Shown: piece after piece, positions 54,792 through 63,137 of the stretch
How the letters are laid out: every line of letters begins with the position of its first letter
Position numbering within the stretch: position 1 is the stretch's first letter
Source of the DNA: Pseudomonadota bacterium
GTDB lineage: Bacteria; Pseudomonadota; Gammaproteobacteria; Burkholderiales; Burkholderiaceae_B
Direction: 5' to 3'
NCBI GenBank assembly: GCA_023423975.1
Contig: JAFAEO010000004.1
Location: forward strand, 305,344 to 369,343
DNA length: 64,000 nucleotides
The notes under the pieces: model-generated
The model's input: only the letters and a program-made list of their open reading frames with translations
Database searches by the model: none
Told to the model about the DNA's origin: nothing
Translations under genes and position numbers: made by a program

Positions 54792-55817
54792 GTGACAGAT
54801 AATATACCGGGTATTGTCATACATGCGTCACAACGGATTGGTGTAATAAGAGTCATTCCCGACCTGTACTTATGGCCTGACATTACTTTGTCTGAACATC
54901 CTACTACCCACTATCGCACGATCTGGATCTCCGATGTCCACCTGGGCACCAAAGGCTGCCAGGCGAACGCGTTACTGGATTTCCTGAAGCACACGGAATC
55001 CGATACCCTGTATCTGGTCGGTGACATTATCGATGGCTGGCAGCTCAAAGGCAAGTGGTTCTGGCCGCAGTCGCATAATGACGTCATACAGAAAATACTG
55101 CGCAAATGTCGGCAAGGCACGCGGGTTGTGTTCGTTCCCGGTAATCATGACTCATTTGCCCGGCATTATGTACAGCAGAACTTCGGGGGGATCGAAGTGG
55201 TCGAGGAAACCGAGCACACTACCGCCGACGGCAAGCGCCTGTGGATCCTGCATGGCGATCGTTTCGATGGTGTCGTGCAGTTTGCGCCATGGCTGGCCTA
55301 TGTGGGCGATCACCTGTACACCGTTGCCCTCACCTTCAATATGTGGCTCAACAGCGCCCGCGCACGCATGGGGCTGGGATACTGGTCGCTGTCCCAATAC
55401 CTGAAGCAGAAAGTCAAGAATGCGGTCAGCTACATCTCCGCGTTCGAAGACGCCGTCATGCAGGAAGCACGCAAGAACAACTATGATGGCGTGGTTTGCG
55501 GCCATATCCATAAGGCGGAAATACGGGAAGTGGACGGCATTCTGTACTGCAATGATGGCGACTGGGTCGAAAGCATGACCGCGCTGGTGGAACATGCGGA
55601 CGGGTCACTGCATATCGTAACCTGGACACCGCCTGCCGTGGTGCGCGAAAAAAAACCAAAACGCAACCGCCTGCGGGATACGGTCGTGACCACACCCGCG
55701 GCCAGCACGCCTGCGGCCGAGCCGGTTTCACGTGCCGCTACGGAAAGAGAAGAAAACCTGCCGCCGCATTCTGACCAATCCGATAAGGAAGAAGCCCGCA
55801 GCGTTATTCAGGCCTGA
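54792..55817 (+). CDS. UDP-2,3-diacylglucosamine diphosphatase-like metallophosphoesterase
   Basis: A LpxH-like (COG2908-type) phosphoesterase, possibly acting in lipid A or related lipid-sugar metabolism. Metal motifs: ISDVHLGTKGC, LVGDIIDGWQ, FVPGNHDSF, LHGDRFD and CGHIHKAEI. About residues 40-270 cover the catalytic domain; the C-terminal ~60 residues are a Lys/Arg/Ala/Glu-rich tail without recognisable fold. It is longer than E. coli LpxH (240). The start is uncertain: the GTG at 54792 has only a weak ribosome site, and a TTG at 54888 lies closer to the first conserved strand. Confidence 0.82.
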   Translation: MTDNIPGIVIHASQRIGVIRVIPDLYLWPDITLSEHPTTHYRTIWISDVHLGTKGCQANALLDFLKHTESDTLYLVGDIIDGWQLKGKWFWPQSHNDVIQKILRKCRQGTRVVFVPGNHDSFARHYVQQNFGGIEVVEETEHTTADGKRLWILHGDRFDGVVQFAPWLAYVGDHLYTVALTFNMWLNSARARMGLGYWSLSQYLKQKVKNAVSYISAFEDAVMQEARKNNYDGVVCGHIHKAEIREVDGILYCNDGDWVESMTALVEHADGSLHIVTWTPPAVVREKKPKRNRLRDTVVTTPAASTPAAEPVSRAATEREENLPPHSDQSDKEEARSVIQA

Positions 55818-56021
55818 AAAAAGGCAGTCGGAACGGGCATGATCGCAATCGGCGCGTCGCTGCCCTAAGCCCCTAGATGCCAAGCACCAAACATGCAAGA
55901 CCTGATGGTCTGCCTGGCACCACACCCCTCGTTAGTCCCAGCAGGCGCTGCGATCATATGGGCCGTCTGGGCTCTGATCCTGCGGCTGTGGCGTATTTCG
56001 GCCACGCCTGGAGCACATCAA

Positions 56022-56072
56022 AGCCCGCAGACGCCCCTTTTTTGGGGTCTCATCACACGCATCTGGCGGGCT
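56022..56072 (-). terminator. Structured terminator candidate after the ABC exporter permease
   Basis: On the minus strand an outer 7-bp stem AGCCCGC/GCGGGCT (56066-56072 with 56022-56028) encloses an inner stem built on AGAC..GTCT and CCC..GGG around an A6 loop. Only TTG follows, so termination efficiency is uncertain. Confidence 0.4.
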
Positions 56073-56084
56073 CAATGCGTCTTA

Positions 56085-56846
56085 TCAAGGCCGCAGCTTG
56101 TAACCGGTGCGGAACATCCAGGAGACCACCAGGGCGCACACCAGCAGAATGAACAGGATGGTGAACAGGCTAACGTAATGGTTCACATCGGCCACACCGT
56201 AAAAACTCCAGCGAAAGCCACTGATCAGATAAACGACCGGGTTAAATAGCGCCACTTTGGGCCAGATGCCGGGCAGCATATGAATGGAATAAAACGCGCC
56301 GCCCAGAAAAGTCAGCGGGGTAATGACCATCAGCGGAATAATCTGCAGTTTCTCGAAGCCATCGGCCCACAACCCGATAATGAAGCCGAACATACTGAAG
56401 GTGACCGCCGTCAGCACCAGGAACAACACCATCCAGAACGGATGCTGGATCTGATATTCAACAAAGAAACGGGCCGTGATCAGGATCAGCACAGACAATA
56501 TCAGCGTCTTGGTTGCCGCCGCCCCCACATACCCCAGAATCACCTCGAAATAGGAAACCGGGGCCGACATGATTTCATAGATGGTGCCGGACCACTTGGG
56601 CATGTAAATGCCGAAGGACGCATTCGAGACGCTCTGCCCCAGCAGGGCCATCATCAGCAGCCCCGGCACAATGAATGCACCATAGGAGACGCCGTCAATG
56701 TCGCCCATGCGCGAACCGATAGCAGCGCCGAACACAATGAAATACAGCGCCGTGGACAGCACCGGCGATGCGATGCTTTGCATGAGCGTGCGAAATGCCC
56801 GCGCCATCTCAAACTTGTAAATTGCTTTTACGCCGTACAGATTCAT
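56085..56846 (-). CDS. ABC-2 type exporter permease (NodJ/YadH-like)
   Basis: A 253-residue ABC-2 permease with six predicted helices. Family features: an N-terminal cytoplasmic helix (YKFEMARAFRTLMQSIASPV), PGLLMMALLGQSVSNASFGI, SYFEVILGYVGAAA and TFLGGAFYSIHMLPGIWPKV. This is the DrrB/NodJ/YadH group exporting lipids, glycans or drugs. Its start overlaps the stop of the ATPase gene by four bases, forming a two-gene exporter. Cargo unknown. Confidence 0.92.
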   Translation of the reverse strand: MNLYGVKAIYKFEMARAFRTLMQSIASPVLSTALYFIVFGAAIGSRMGDIDGVSYGAFIVPGLLMMALLGQSVSNASFGIYMPKWSGTIYEIMSAPVSYFEVILGYVGAAATKTLILSVLILITARFFVEYQIQHPFWMVLFLVLTAVTFSMFGFIIGLWADGFEKLQIIPLMVITPLTFLGGAFYSIHMLPGIWPKVALFNPVVYLISGFRWSFYGVADVNHYVSLFTILFILLVCALVVSWMFRTGYKLRP

Positions 56847-57808
56847 GAATCTTTCCTTACCAGGCTCACGAAAATATCTTCCAGTGAGCTTTCTCGCGAT
56901 TGCAGGTCTTTGAGCTCAATGCCGACGTCGCCCAGCTGGCGCAACATGTCGGACAGGCTTTTACCCGTATTGTCTTCCGATTCCTTGTTATAGGTGTACA
57001 CCAGCGTGCGCCCGTCTGCAGACAAGGTCAGCGGATGGGCAGACATGGCCGGCGGCAATGCATCCAGCGGTTGCGTCAGTTGCAGATGCAGCTCTTTCTT
57101 GCCCAGTTGCCCCATCAGCTGTTCCTTATCCTGCACCAGGATGATTTCGCCGTTATTGATCACGGCAATCCGGTCGGCCATATCTTCGGCCTCTTCAATA
57201 TAGTGCGTTGTCAGGATGACGGTCACGCCCTGCTCGCGCAGCTTGCGCACCAGATTCCACATATCGTGACGCAGCTCTACATCTACACCGGCTGTGGGTT
57301 CATCCAGGAACAAAATCGAAGGTTCATGCGACAACGCCTTGGCGATCAACACGCGTCGCTTCATGCCGCCGGACAGGCTCAGAATCTTGCTATCCTTCTT
57401 GTTCCACAGGGACAACGCCCTGAGCACCCGCTCGATATGCGCCGGGTTTGCCGGTTTGCCGAACAGGCCGCGACTGAATGTTACGGTATCCCATACTGTC
57501 TCGAACGAGTCGGTAAAAAGCTCCTGCGGAACCAGGCCGATTTTCGGGCGCACGCGTCGATAATCGCGCTGCACATCGTCGCCGTCAACCAGAATCGTGC
57601 CTTCGGACGCGTTGACCAGGCCGGTCACGATGCCGATCAGGGTTGTTTTGCCTGCACCGTTGGGTCCCAGCAGGGCGAGAATTTCACCACGGCGGATGTC
57701 CAGATTGACGCCTTTGAGGGCTGTAAAACCGCTTTTGTAGGTTTTACCCACCCCCTGGATGGAAACGACGATATCGCCACCATCACCAATGTTGTGAGAG
57801 TTATTCAC
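56843..57808 (-). CDS. ABC exporter ATPase (NodI/YadG-like)
   Basis: A 321-residue ATPase from a GTG at 57808. Walker A LLGPNGAGKTTLIGIVTGLV, signature LSLSGGMKRRVLIAKALSHE, Walker B ILFLDEPTAGVDVELRHDMW and the H-loop ILTTHYIEEAEDMADRIAVI are all typical of the ABC-2 exporter class (DrrA/NodI/YadG). The C-terminal ~90 residues are the extra domain seen in this group. The GTG gives the expected N-terminus (VVSIQGVGKTYKSG); the open frame to 57934 lacks a credible start. Co-translated with the permease. Confidence 0.93.
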   Translation of the reverse strand: MNNSHNIGDGGDIVVSIQGVGKTYKSGFTALKGVNLDIRRGEILALLGPNGAGKTTLIGIVTGLVNASEGTILVDGDDVQRDYRRVRPKIGLVPQELFTDSFETVWDTVTFSRGLFGKPANPAHIERVLRALSLWNKKDSKILSLSGGMKRRVLIAKALSHEPSILFLDEPTAGVDVELRHDMWNLVRKLREQGVTVILTTHYIEEAEDMADRIAVINNGEIILVQDKEQLMGQLGKKELHLQLTQPLDALPPAMSAHPLTLSADGRTLVYTYNKESEDNTGKSLSDMLRQLGDVGIELKDLQSRESSLEDIFVSLVRKDS

Positions 57809-57984
57809 GCAATAACCTATTTGAAATATGCAGAATTTAATATGTAGAGCAGCACAAGTATAAAGAATTCCGGGCGGAAAAAAAGAAAATGCTGCAAAAG
57901 AAGTGTGGAGCAAAAATATGGGCGAACCAAGCAAAACCCTATTTTAATTTCCCAATCCGATACACTTGTCTTAATCCACAATAC

Positions 57985-58605
57985 ATGAATGGGCATAAGA
58001 ACATGGTCGACATCGCAGGCAGCAAGGGCTATGCAGAAAAGGCACAACGGTTTGCCGCTGACTACGAAAGCGTTACCTTCGAAAAAGTGCATAATCCGGT
58101 ACGCGGCTTTTACCCAGGAGCACCGGCAAAAGTGCTGGATATCGGCGCCGGCACCGGCCGCGACGCCGCTGCACTGGCGGCGCTGGGCTACCAGGTTGAT
58201 GCCGTCGAGCCTACCGCTGCCATGCGGCAACAGGGTGACCTGCATCACGCCGATGCCGGCATCAACTGGATCGCCGACAGCCTGCCGGAACTGGCCCTGG
58301 TGCGCGCCAGCGGGAAGCGATACGACCTGATCCTGCTGACTGCGGTGTGGATGCATCTGCTGGAACAGGAGCGGCTGCCTGCCATGCAGCATTGCACCGC
58401 ACTGCTGGGGCGCAATGGCATCATGTCGATGTCGCTGCGCCATGGCCCCGTCCCGGCAGAGCGCCACATGTTCGATATCCCGGATGAAGAAACCATCGCG
58501 CTTGCGCACACCTGCGGGCTGCAACTGCTTTATCAGAAAAGCTATAAAAACGACACGCTGGGCCGCAATGACATTTCCTGGAGCTACGCCGTCTTCAGAA
58601 AATGA
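57985..58605 (+). CDS. Class I SAM-dependent methyltransferase
   Basis: About 206 residues with a Rossmann-type methyltransferase fold. SAM-binding motif I is VLDIGAGTGRDAAALAALGY, with the acidic end of strand 2 at VDAVEPTAAM; motif IV-like YDLILLTAVWMHL follows. The substrate is not evident. Two in-frame ATGs (57985, 58003) precede the domain and neither has a good ribosome site. Its 3' end overlaps the convergent gamma-glutamylcyclotransferase-like gene by eleven bases. Confidence 0.88.
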   Translation: MNGHKNMVDIAGSKGYAEKAQRFAADYESVTFEKVHNPVRGFYPGAPAKVLDIGAGTGRDAAALAALGYQVDAVEPTAAMRQQGDLHHADAGINWIADSLPELALVRASGKRYDLILLTAVWMHLLEQERLPAMQHCTALLGRNGIMSMSLRHGPVPAERHMFDIPDEETIALAHTCGLQLLYQKSYKNDTLGRNDISWSYAVFRK

Positions 58606-59110
58606 GATCTGCCGGACGCCAGCACACTGTTCCGGTCGCATCCGGATACAGGCGGCGGCCATCGTGTTCACGCTCCCTGATATAAGTCCATGCCGTTTGT
58701 GGTCCGGCATCGGTGCTCACTGTGGTCAGCACCCGCTCATACAGCCCCTGCCCATCAGTGCGAAACTCTTCCAACAGGTCTATCAGCGGCACGTCGCGTT
58801 CCGGGCGATCAAATTGCATCAGCTCACCTTCAATCAGATCCCAATCGCCGGCCGGCCTGGTCGTCGAACCTGGTGCACACTCAAGCAACGCGTCCATCCC
58901 GGGCCGGTCAGTGCCCCGTGCCAGAATAGCTTGCGGGGTGATTTCGACCATAGGGTAGCCCTCATCGCGGTCAAGATGGTAAATCCGGCCCCAGAGCCAG
59001 GCTTTTTGCTTGTGTACTGCCATGGAGCAATGACGTTCGTAATTACAGCAGCCGGTTTTCAGCGTTCCGTACACAAAGAGCTGCATCACACGTGGCACGG
59101 TATCGGACAC
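58595..59110 (-). CDS. Gamma-glutamylcyclotransferase-like (AIG2) protein
   Basis: A 171-residue AIG2/GGCT-fold protein. The diagnostic N-terminus is MQLFVYGTLKTG (YGTL loop binding the gamma-glutamyl moiety), followed by GRIYHLDRDEGYPMVE and DWDLIEGELMQFDRPERDVP. Related enzymes release 5-oxoproline from gamma-glutamyl compounds, but activity is unproven here. The GTG at 59110 is chosen because AGAGGAAAGG lies just upstream, inside the end of the DUF2214 gene; this leaves a 12-base gap and implies an operon. An ATG at 59086 is the alternative. Confidence 0.85.
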   Translation of the reverse strand: MSDTVPRVMQLFVYGTLKTGCCNYERHCSMAVHKQKAWLWGRIYHLDRDEGYPMVEITPQAILARGTDRPGMDALLECAPGSTTRPAGDWDLIEGELMQFDRPERDVPLIDLLEEFRTDGQGLYERVLTTVSTDAGPQTAWTYIREREHDGRRLYPDATGTVCWRPADLIF

Positions 59111-59121
59111 GGTCCTTTCCT

Positions 59122-59574
59122 CTAGCCCCAGTGGCCTATGCCACGCGCCATCATGGCAGCCGCCAGCACAATCAGCACCAGACAGACCAGTTCGTAATGG
59201 ATCAGCTTGCGAATCCGCTTGATCACTGCCGGATCCAGCACCGGTTCGCGGCCGCGATTCAGGCTTTTGCGCCACGACAGAAAAGTCATGGTCGGATAAA
59301 TGGACAGCACCCCCACGGCGATAAACAGCAGCAGCTTGGCAACAAAGGGAATGCTGTGGAAATAGTAGGCTGCACCCTTTTCAAAAAAAATCACGCGCAA
59401 AAAACCCACAACCAGCAGCAGCATGGCCGACGCGCCATAAATGGCATCGGCACGCAAAATGCGTCGGGCACGTTCAATACTGATACGATCTTTGACCAGC
59501 ACCAGCTCAATGGCCAGCGTGGCAACCAGCACGAAAGCCAGAACGTGATGCAAAAACGCAAAAAGAAGTGTCAT
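59122..59574 (-). CDS. DUF2214 family membrane protein
   Basis: A 150-residue integral membrane protein with four predicted helices: LFAFLHHVLAFVLVATLAIE, AIYGASAMLLLVVGFLRVIF, FVAKLLLFIAVGVLSIYPTM and YELVCLVLIVLAAAMMARGI. It resembles DUF2214, with conserved HH near the first helix and the Lys/Glu-containing connector ALYYFHS-like region. No function is known for the family. ATG at 59574 (AAGG nine bases upstream) is preferred over a TTG two codons earlier. It is the first gene of a pair with the GGCT-like gene. Confidence 0.78.
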   Translation of the reverse strand: MTLLFAFLHHVLAFVLVATLAIELVLVKDRISIERARRILRADAIYGASAMLLLVVGFLRVIFFEKGAAYYFHSIPFVAKLLLFIAVGVLSIYPTMTFLSWRKSLNRGREPVLDPAVIKRIRKLIHYELVCLVLIVLAAAMMARGIGHWG

Positions 59575-59909
59575 GGTCAATGCCCTTGTGGTGGAGCAAC
59601 AATATAAAGCAGAGCGTAAACTGCCCGACTGTAGCCGATAATCTGCCCGGCTATGCTATTGGGCGATGCTGTCTGAACATCAGACTGCCGCAAAGTACTG
59701 GCGGCGCGTACGCTAGCGTAACCGTAATTGGCCGGCGTCCCCTGCCGGTCCGCCGCTTCAGGGTCTACTGTCTGCCTGTCCTTGCGGGCGTGCCATTACT
59801 TTAATGGATAATACAGACGAAATTCAACCACTAATCTTCACCGTCAACACGCTAGCGGCAACCCGCTGATTTCAAATGAAAATATTGATAATCATCTGCG
59901 TGGTCGGGC
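59575..59909. other. Intergenic region
   Basis: 335 bases between the DUF2214 start and the LysR stop, both on the minus strand. It must contain the DUF2214 promoter. I see no gene, terminator with a T-run or notable repeat here. Confidence 0.4.
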
Positions 59910-60848
59910 CTACCAGCCGGCACTGACCGTAATATTGGACCCCGGATTCAGGTTATCAAAGCTGCGCGATAGATAATCCAGCAGCAGATTCATGCGCGCC
60001 GTTGTATGCGGCTGTTCCCGGTACACCGCATAAATATCGGCATTGGGCGTAGTGTAATCGGCCAACACCTGCACCAGGCGCCCGCTGCGCATATACCGGG
60101 CAACATCCCATTCGGCGCGCATCACAACCCCGTGACCATCCAGGGCCCACTGCACCCCCACATAGCCGTCATTGGTGATCAGGTTGCCGGCTACCGGCAC
60201 TTTCTCGGTGCTTTGGCCATTGCTCAGTATCCACTCTGAATAGGATAGCTCATCTTGCTTGATCACAATACAGTTGTGTTTGAGCAAATCGTGTGGCACT
60301 GCCGGTTTACCGGCCCGCGCCAGATAGGCTGCAGAAGCCACCAGCAAGCGCCTGTTTTGGGCGAGCAGTCGGGTTTTGAGTTTCTGATGGGGTGGTTTGC
60401 CAAACTGAATGGACAGATCAAACGCATCCTCGCTGACGGCAGGAGCAAACGGCGTCAAAAACAGCTGGATCGTGATGGATGGATACTTTTTTACAAACCG
60501 CGAAACCAGCGGCTGTATATAACTTCTGCCGAATCCCAGCGTCGCATTGAGCCGGATCAGCCCTTCGGGTTCGGACTTGAACCTGAACATCTGCCGATCC
60601 AGCGATTCGATCTGCGCCAGAATACTTCGCGCATGTTCCAGGTACACCAGCCCTTCTGCCGTCGGACTCATGCGGCGCGTGCTGCGATTGACAAGTGTCA
60701 TACCCAGGCGCTTTTCCAGTTGAATCAACCGCTTGCTGGCCGCCGAAGGCGTAACACCCAGGCGCAGTGCTACCGCAGACAGGCTGCCGGCAGACACAAG
60801 CGCATCAAAAAAATACAGATCGGCAGAATGACGAGGGTCTTTTTTCAT
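59910..60848 (-). CDS. LysR family transcriptional regulator
   Basis: A 312-residue LysR regulator. The winged HTH covers LSAVALRLGVTPSAASKRLI and RLGMTLVNRSTRRMSPTAEG; the C-terminal co-inducer domain has the usual two-lobed pattern (LIRLNATLGFGRSYIQPLVS, then VGVQWALDGHGVVMRAEWDV). It belongs to the CrgA/PerR-like branch common in Burkholderiales. It is divergent from the tartrate-type dehydrogenase gene 104 bases away, the classical arrangement for an activator that responds to the pathway substrate. Confidence 0.93.
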   Translation of the reverse strand: MKKDPRHSADLYFFDALVSAGSLSAVALRLGVTPSAASKRLIQLEKRLGMTLVNRSTRRMSPTAEGLVYLEHARSILAQIESLDRQMFRFKSEPEGLIRLNATLGFGRSYIQPLVSRFVKKYPSITIQLFLTPFAPAVSEDAFDLSIQFGKPPHQKLKTRLLAQNRRLLVASAAYLARAGKPAVPHDLLKHNCIVIKQDELSYSEWILSNGQSTEKVPVAGNLITNDGYVGVQWALDGHGVVMRAEWDVARYMRSGRLVQVLADYTTPNADIYAVYREQPHTTARMNLLLDYLSRSFDNLNPGSNITVSAGW

Positions 60849-60952
60849 CCATTTTCAACTTTCAGGCACAAATCCTGTGAATCTTGTCGCATTTTAGCAC
60901 CGGCGAATATTTCTAGAATAAGCGCAGGTTCCCTAGATCAGGATAATGAAAG
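60849..60952. promoter_or_regulatory. Divergent LysR / dehydrogenase promoter region
   Basis: 104 bases that must carry both promoters and the LysR operator. The near-palindrome TATTTCTAGAATA (60907-60919) is the best operator candidate; its exact fit to the LysR T-N11-A rule is only approximate. AGGA precedes the dehydrogenase ATG. Confidence 0.45.
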
Positions 60953-62044
60953 ATGAAATCGTACAAAATCGCATGCATACCCGGTGATGGTATCGGCAAA
61001 GAGGTTATTCCCGCAGGTCAGACCGTGCTGCAGGCACTGGCAGACACCCTGCAGCAGTTTTCATTCGCGTTCACGGCATTTGACTGGGGCGGCGACTATT
61101 ATCGGCAGCACGGCGTCATGATGCCCGCTGATGGTCTGGACGCCCTCTATGACAAAGATGCGATTCTATTCGGCTCGGCCGGCGACCCGGATATTGCCGA
61201 CCATATTACCTTGTGGGGTCTGCGCCTGAAAATATGCCAGGGACTCGACCAGTACGCCAACGTGCGCCCGACCCGTATTCTGCCGGGCATTGACGCCCCG
61301 CTGAAGCGCTGCCAGCCCGGCGACCTGGATTGGGTCATCGTGCGTGAAAACAGTGAAGGCGAATATTCGGGCGTCGGTGGCCGGGTCCATCAGGGACAGC
61401 CTCTGGAAGCAGCAACCGATGTGTCCATGATGACTCGAGCCGGCGTAGAACGTATCATGCGCTATGCCTTTGCACTGGCGCAATCGCGTCCCCGCAAGCT
61501 GCTGACCGTGATTACCAAGTCCAATGCGCAACGCCATGCCATGGTGATGTGGGATGAAATTGCAGTTGAAATTGCCAGGGAATTTCCCGACGTGACCTGG
61601 GACAAGGAACTGGTGGACGCAGCCACAGCCAGGATGGTCAACAAACCGGCCACACTGGACACCATCGTGGCGACCAATCTGCATGCCGACATACTAAGCG
61701 ATCTGGCTGCGGCACTGGCCGGCAGCCTGGGTATTGCGCCTACCGGCAATATTGATCCGGAGCGCCGCTATCCCTCCATGTTCGAACCCATTCACGGCTC
61801 CGCCTTCGACATCATGGGCAAAGGGCTGGCCAATCCGATCGGCACATTCTGGTGCGCCGTGATGCTCTTGTCGCATCTGGGACAAGAGCATGCTGCAGGC
61901 GTGCTGATGCAGGCAATCGAAAAAGTCACGGCCGATGCCTCGCTGCATACCGGCGACCTGGGTGGCACAGCGACAACGGCACAGGTAACGGATGCGGTTT
62001 GCACTCACATCCGCAACCTTGGCAAAGCACAGAAAGCGGCATAA
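60953..62044 (+). CDS. Tartrate/D-malate dehydrogenase family (isopropylmalate-dehydrogenase-like)
   Basis: A 363-residue NAD-dependent beta-hydroxyacid oxidative decarboxylase. Features: IACIPGDGIGKEVIPAGQTV, LFGSAGDPDIADHITLWGLR (the D-malate/tartrate branch sequence, in place of the leucine-pathway loop), LDQYANVRPTRILPG, VIVRENSEGEYSGVGGR, and the metal/NAD site NLHADILSDLAAALAGSLG followed by IAPTGNID and EPIHGSAFDIMGKG. This branch (TtuC, DmlA, YeaU) acts on tartrate or D-malate. The Bug receptor gene follows after 20 bases, so the pair likely imports and oxidises a hydroxy-dicarboxylate. Confidence 0.93.
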   Translation: MKSYKIACIPGDGIGKEVIPAGQTVLQALADTLQQFSFAFTAFDWGGDYYRQHGVMMPADGLDALYDKDAILFGSAGDPDIADHITLWGLRLKICQGLDQYANVRPTRILPGIDAPLKRCQPGDLDWVIVRENSEGEYSGVGGRVHQGQPLEAATDVSMMTRAGVERIMRYAFALAQSRPRKLLTVITKSNAQRHAMVMWDEIAVEIAREFPDVTWDKELVDAATARMVNKPATLDTIVATNLHADILSDLAAALAGSLGIAPTGNIDPERRYPSMFEPIHGSAFDIMGKGLANPIGTFWCAVMLLSHLGQEHAAGVLMQAIEKVTADASLHTGDLGGTATTAQVTDAVCTHIRNLGKAQKAA

Positions 62045-62064
62045 AGCCGACGGTGGAGGAAGAC

Positions 62065-63081
62065 ATGTTATTTACACAAACAATCAAACAACCCCGCACA
62101 TCGCTGCGCAAAACCGGCTTGCTGGCGCTAACCTTGTTGTCCGGCGCAATGCTGACGACCATGCATGCTACGGCCATGGCCCAAGCCTATCCGGCACAGC
62201 CGGTCAAACTGGTGGTCCCATTCCCGGCCGGTGGCACCACAGATGTGCTGGCACGCGCATTGGGCCAGAAGCTTGCGGAAAAAATCGGCCAGCCCGTGAT
62301 TATCGAGAACAAGCCCGGTGCCGGCGCCACCATTGGCGCGGAATATGTAGCCCGGGCAAAGCCCGATGGCTACACCTTGCTGATGGGCGCGGTCCACCAC
62401 ACCATTGCCACCACGTTCTACTCTTCTCTGCGTTATGACTTCCAGAAGGACTTTGCGCCTGTCACCACGGTGGCAATGGTGCCTAATGTACTGGTCGTAA
62501 ATAACAAGGTTGGCGCAAAATCAGTCGCAGACCTGATCGCGCTGGCCCGGCAAGAGCCGGGCAAACTGAGTTTTGGCTCCAACGGCGTGGGCACCGGCCA
62601 GCATTTGATTGGCGAGCGCGTACAGCTTATGTCAAAGACCAAGTTGCTGCATGTGCCCTATAAGGGTAGCGGCCCGCTGACAACCGATCTGCTGGGTGGA
62701 CAAGTGGATATGTCCTTTGACACGATCACAACCGTGTTACCGTACATCAACGAGAAAAAGCTCACCGCGCTTGCCGTGACCACAGGCACTCGTTCCCCGG
62801 CATTGCCCAATGTCCCCACACTTGACGAAGCGGGACTCAAGGGCTTTGATGCCGGCACCTGGTTCGGTATTCTTGCGCCACACGGAACACCTGAACAGAC
62901 GGTGACGTACCTGAACAAAAATCTGGTGCAAATCATTCAATCGGACGGCTTCAAAAAAGACATGGCCAAGATCGGCGCCAAAACCATTGGCGATACCCCT
63001 GCACAAATGGGCACGCGCATTGCCGATGACACCGGCCGCTATGCAGAACTGGTCAACAAGCTGAAACTAAAAGCCAATTAG
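62065..63081 (+). CDS. Bug-family periplasmic solute receptor
   Basis: A 338-residue TctC/Bug receptor. A signal peptide with a basic n-region (QPRTSLRKTGLLALTLLSGA) is cleaved near AMA/QAYP. The family core is QPVKLVVPFPAGGTTDVLAR, VIIENKPGAGATIGAEYVAR, YKGSGPLTTDLLGGQVDMSF and GTPEQTVTYLNKNLV. GGAGGAAGAC directly precedes the ATG. Genomic position behind the dehydrogenase suggests a dicarboxylate such as tartrate or malate as ligand, an inference. No TctAB permease genes are in the window. Confidence 0.94.
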   Translation: MLFTQTIKQPRTSLRKTGLLALTLLSGAMLTTMHATAMAQAYPAQPVKLVVPFPAGGTTDVLARALGQKLAEKIGQPVIIENKPGAGATIGAEYVARAKPDGYTLLMGAVHHTIATTFYSSLRYDFQKDFAPVTTVAMVPNVLVVNNKVGAKSVADLIALARQEPGKLSFGSNGVGTGQHLIGERVQLMSKTKLLHVPYKGSGPLTTDLLGGQVDMSFDTITTVLPYINEKKLTALAVTTGTRSPALPNVPTLDEAGLKGFDAGTWFGILAPHGTPEQTVTYLNKNLVQIIQSDGFKKDMAKIGAKTIGDTPAQMGTRIADDTGRYAELVNKLKLKAN

Positions 63082-63104
63082 AGTGCACAGTATCGGGAAT
63101 GTTT

Positions 63105-63137
63105 AAAACGGCTGCGTGCAAACGACGCTGCCGTTTT
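63105..63137 (+). terminator. Intrinsic terminator after the Bug receptor gene
   Basis: AAAACGGC + GCGT pairs with ACGC + GCCGTTTT (63105-63117 with 63125-63137; one T-T mismatch, 7-base loop). The T4 run forms the end of the stem. It closes the dehydrogenase-receptor operon. Confidence 0.8.

Noticed and set aside
55893..56249. Possible small hydrophobic protein between the phosphoesterase and ABC permease genes
   Set aside because: It overlaps the permease 3' end and the hairpin at 56022-56072, has no ribosome site and resembles no family.
56900..57847. 315-codon open frame opposite the ABC exporter ATPase
   Set aside because: The minus strand shows all ABC ATPase motifs; the plus frame is a shadow.
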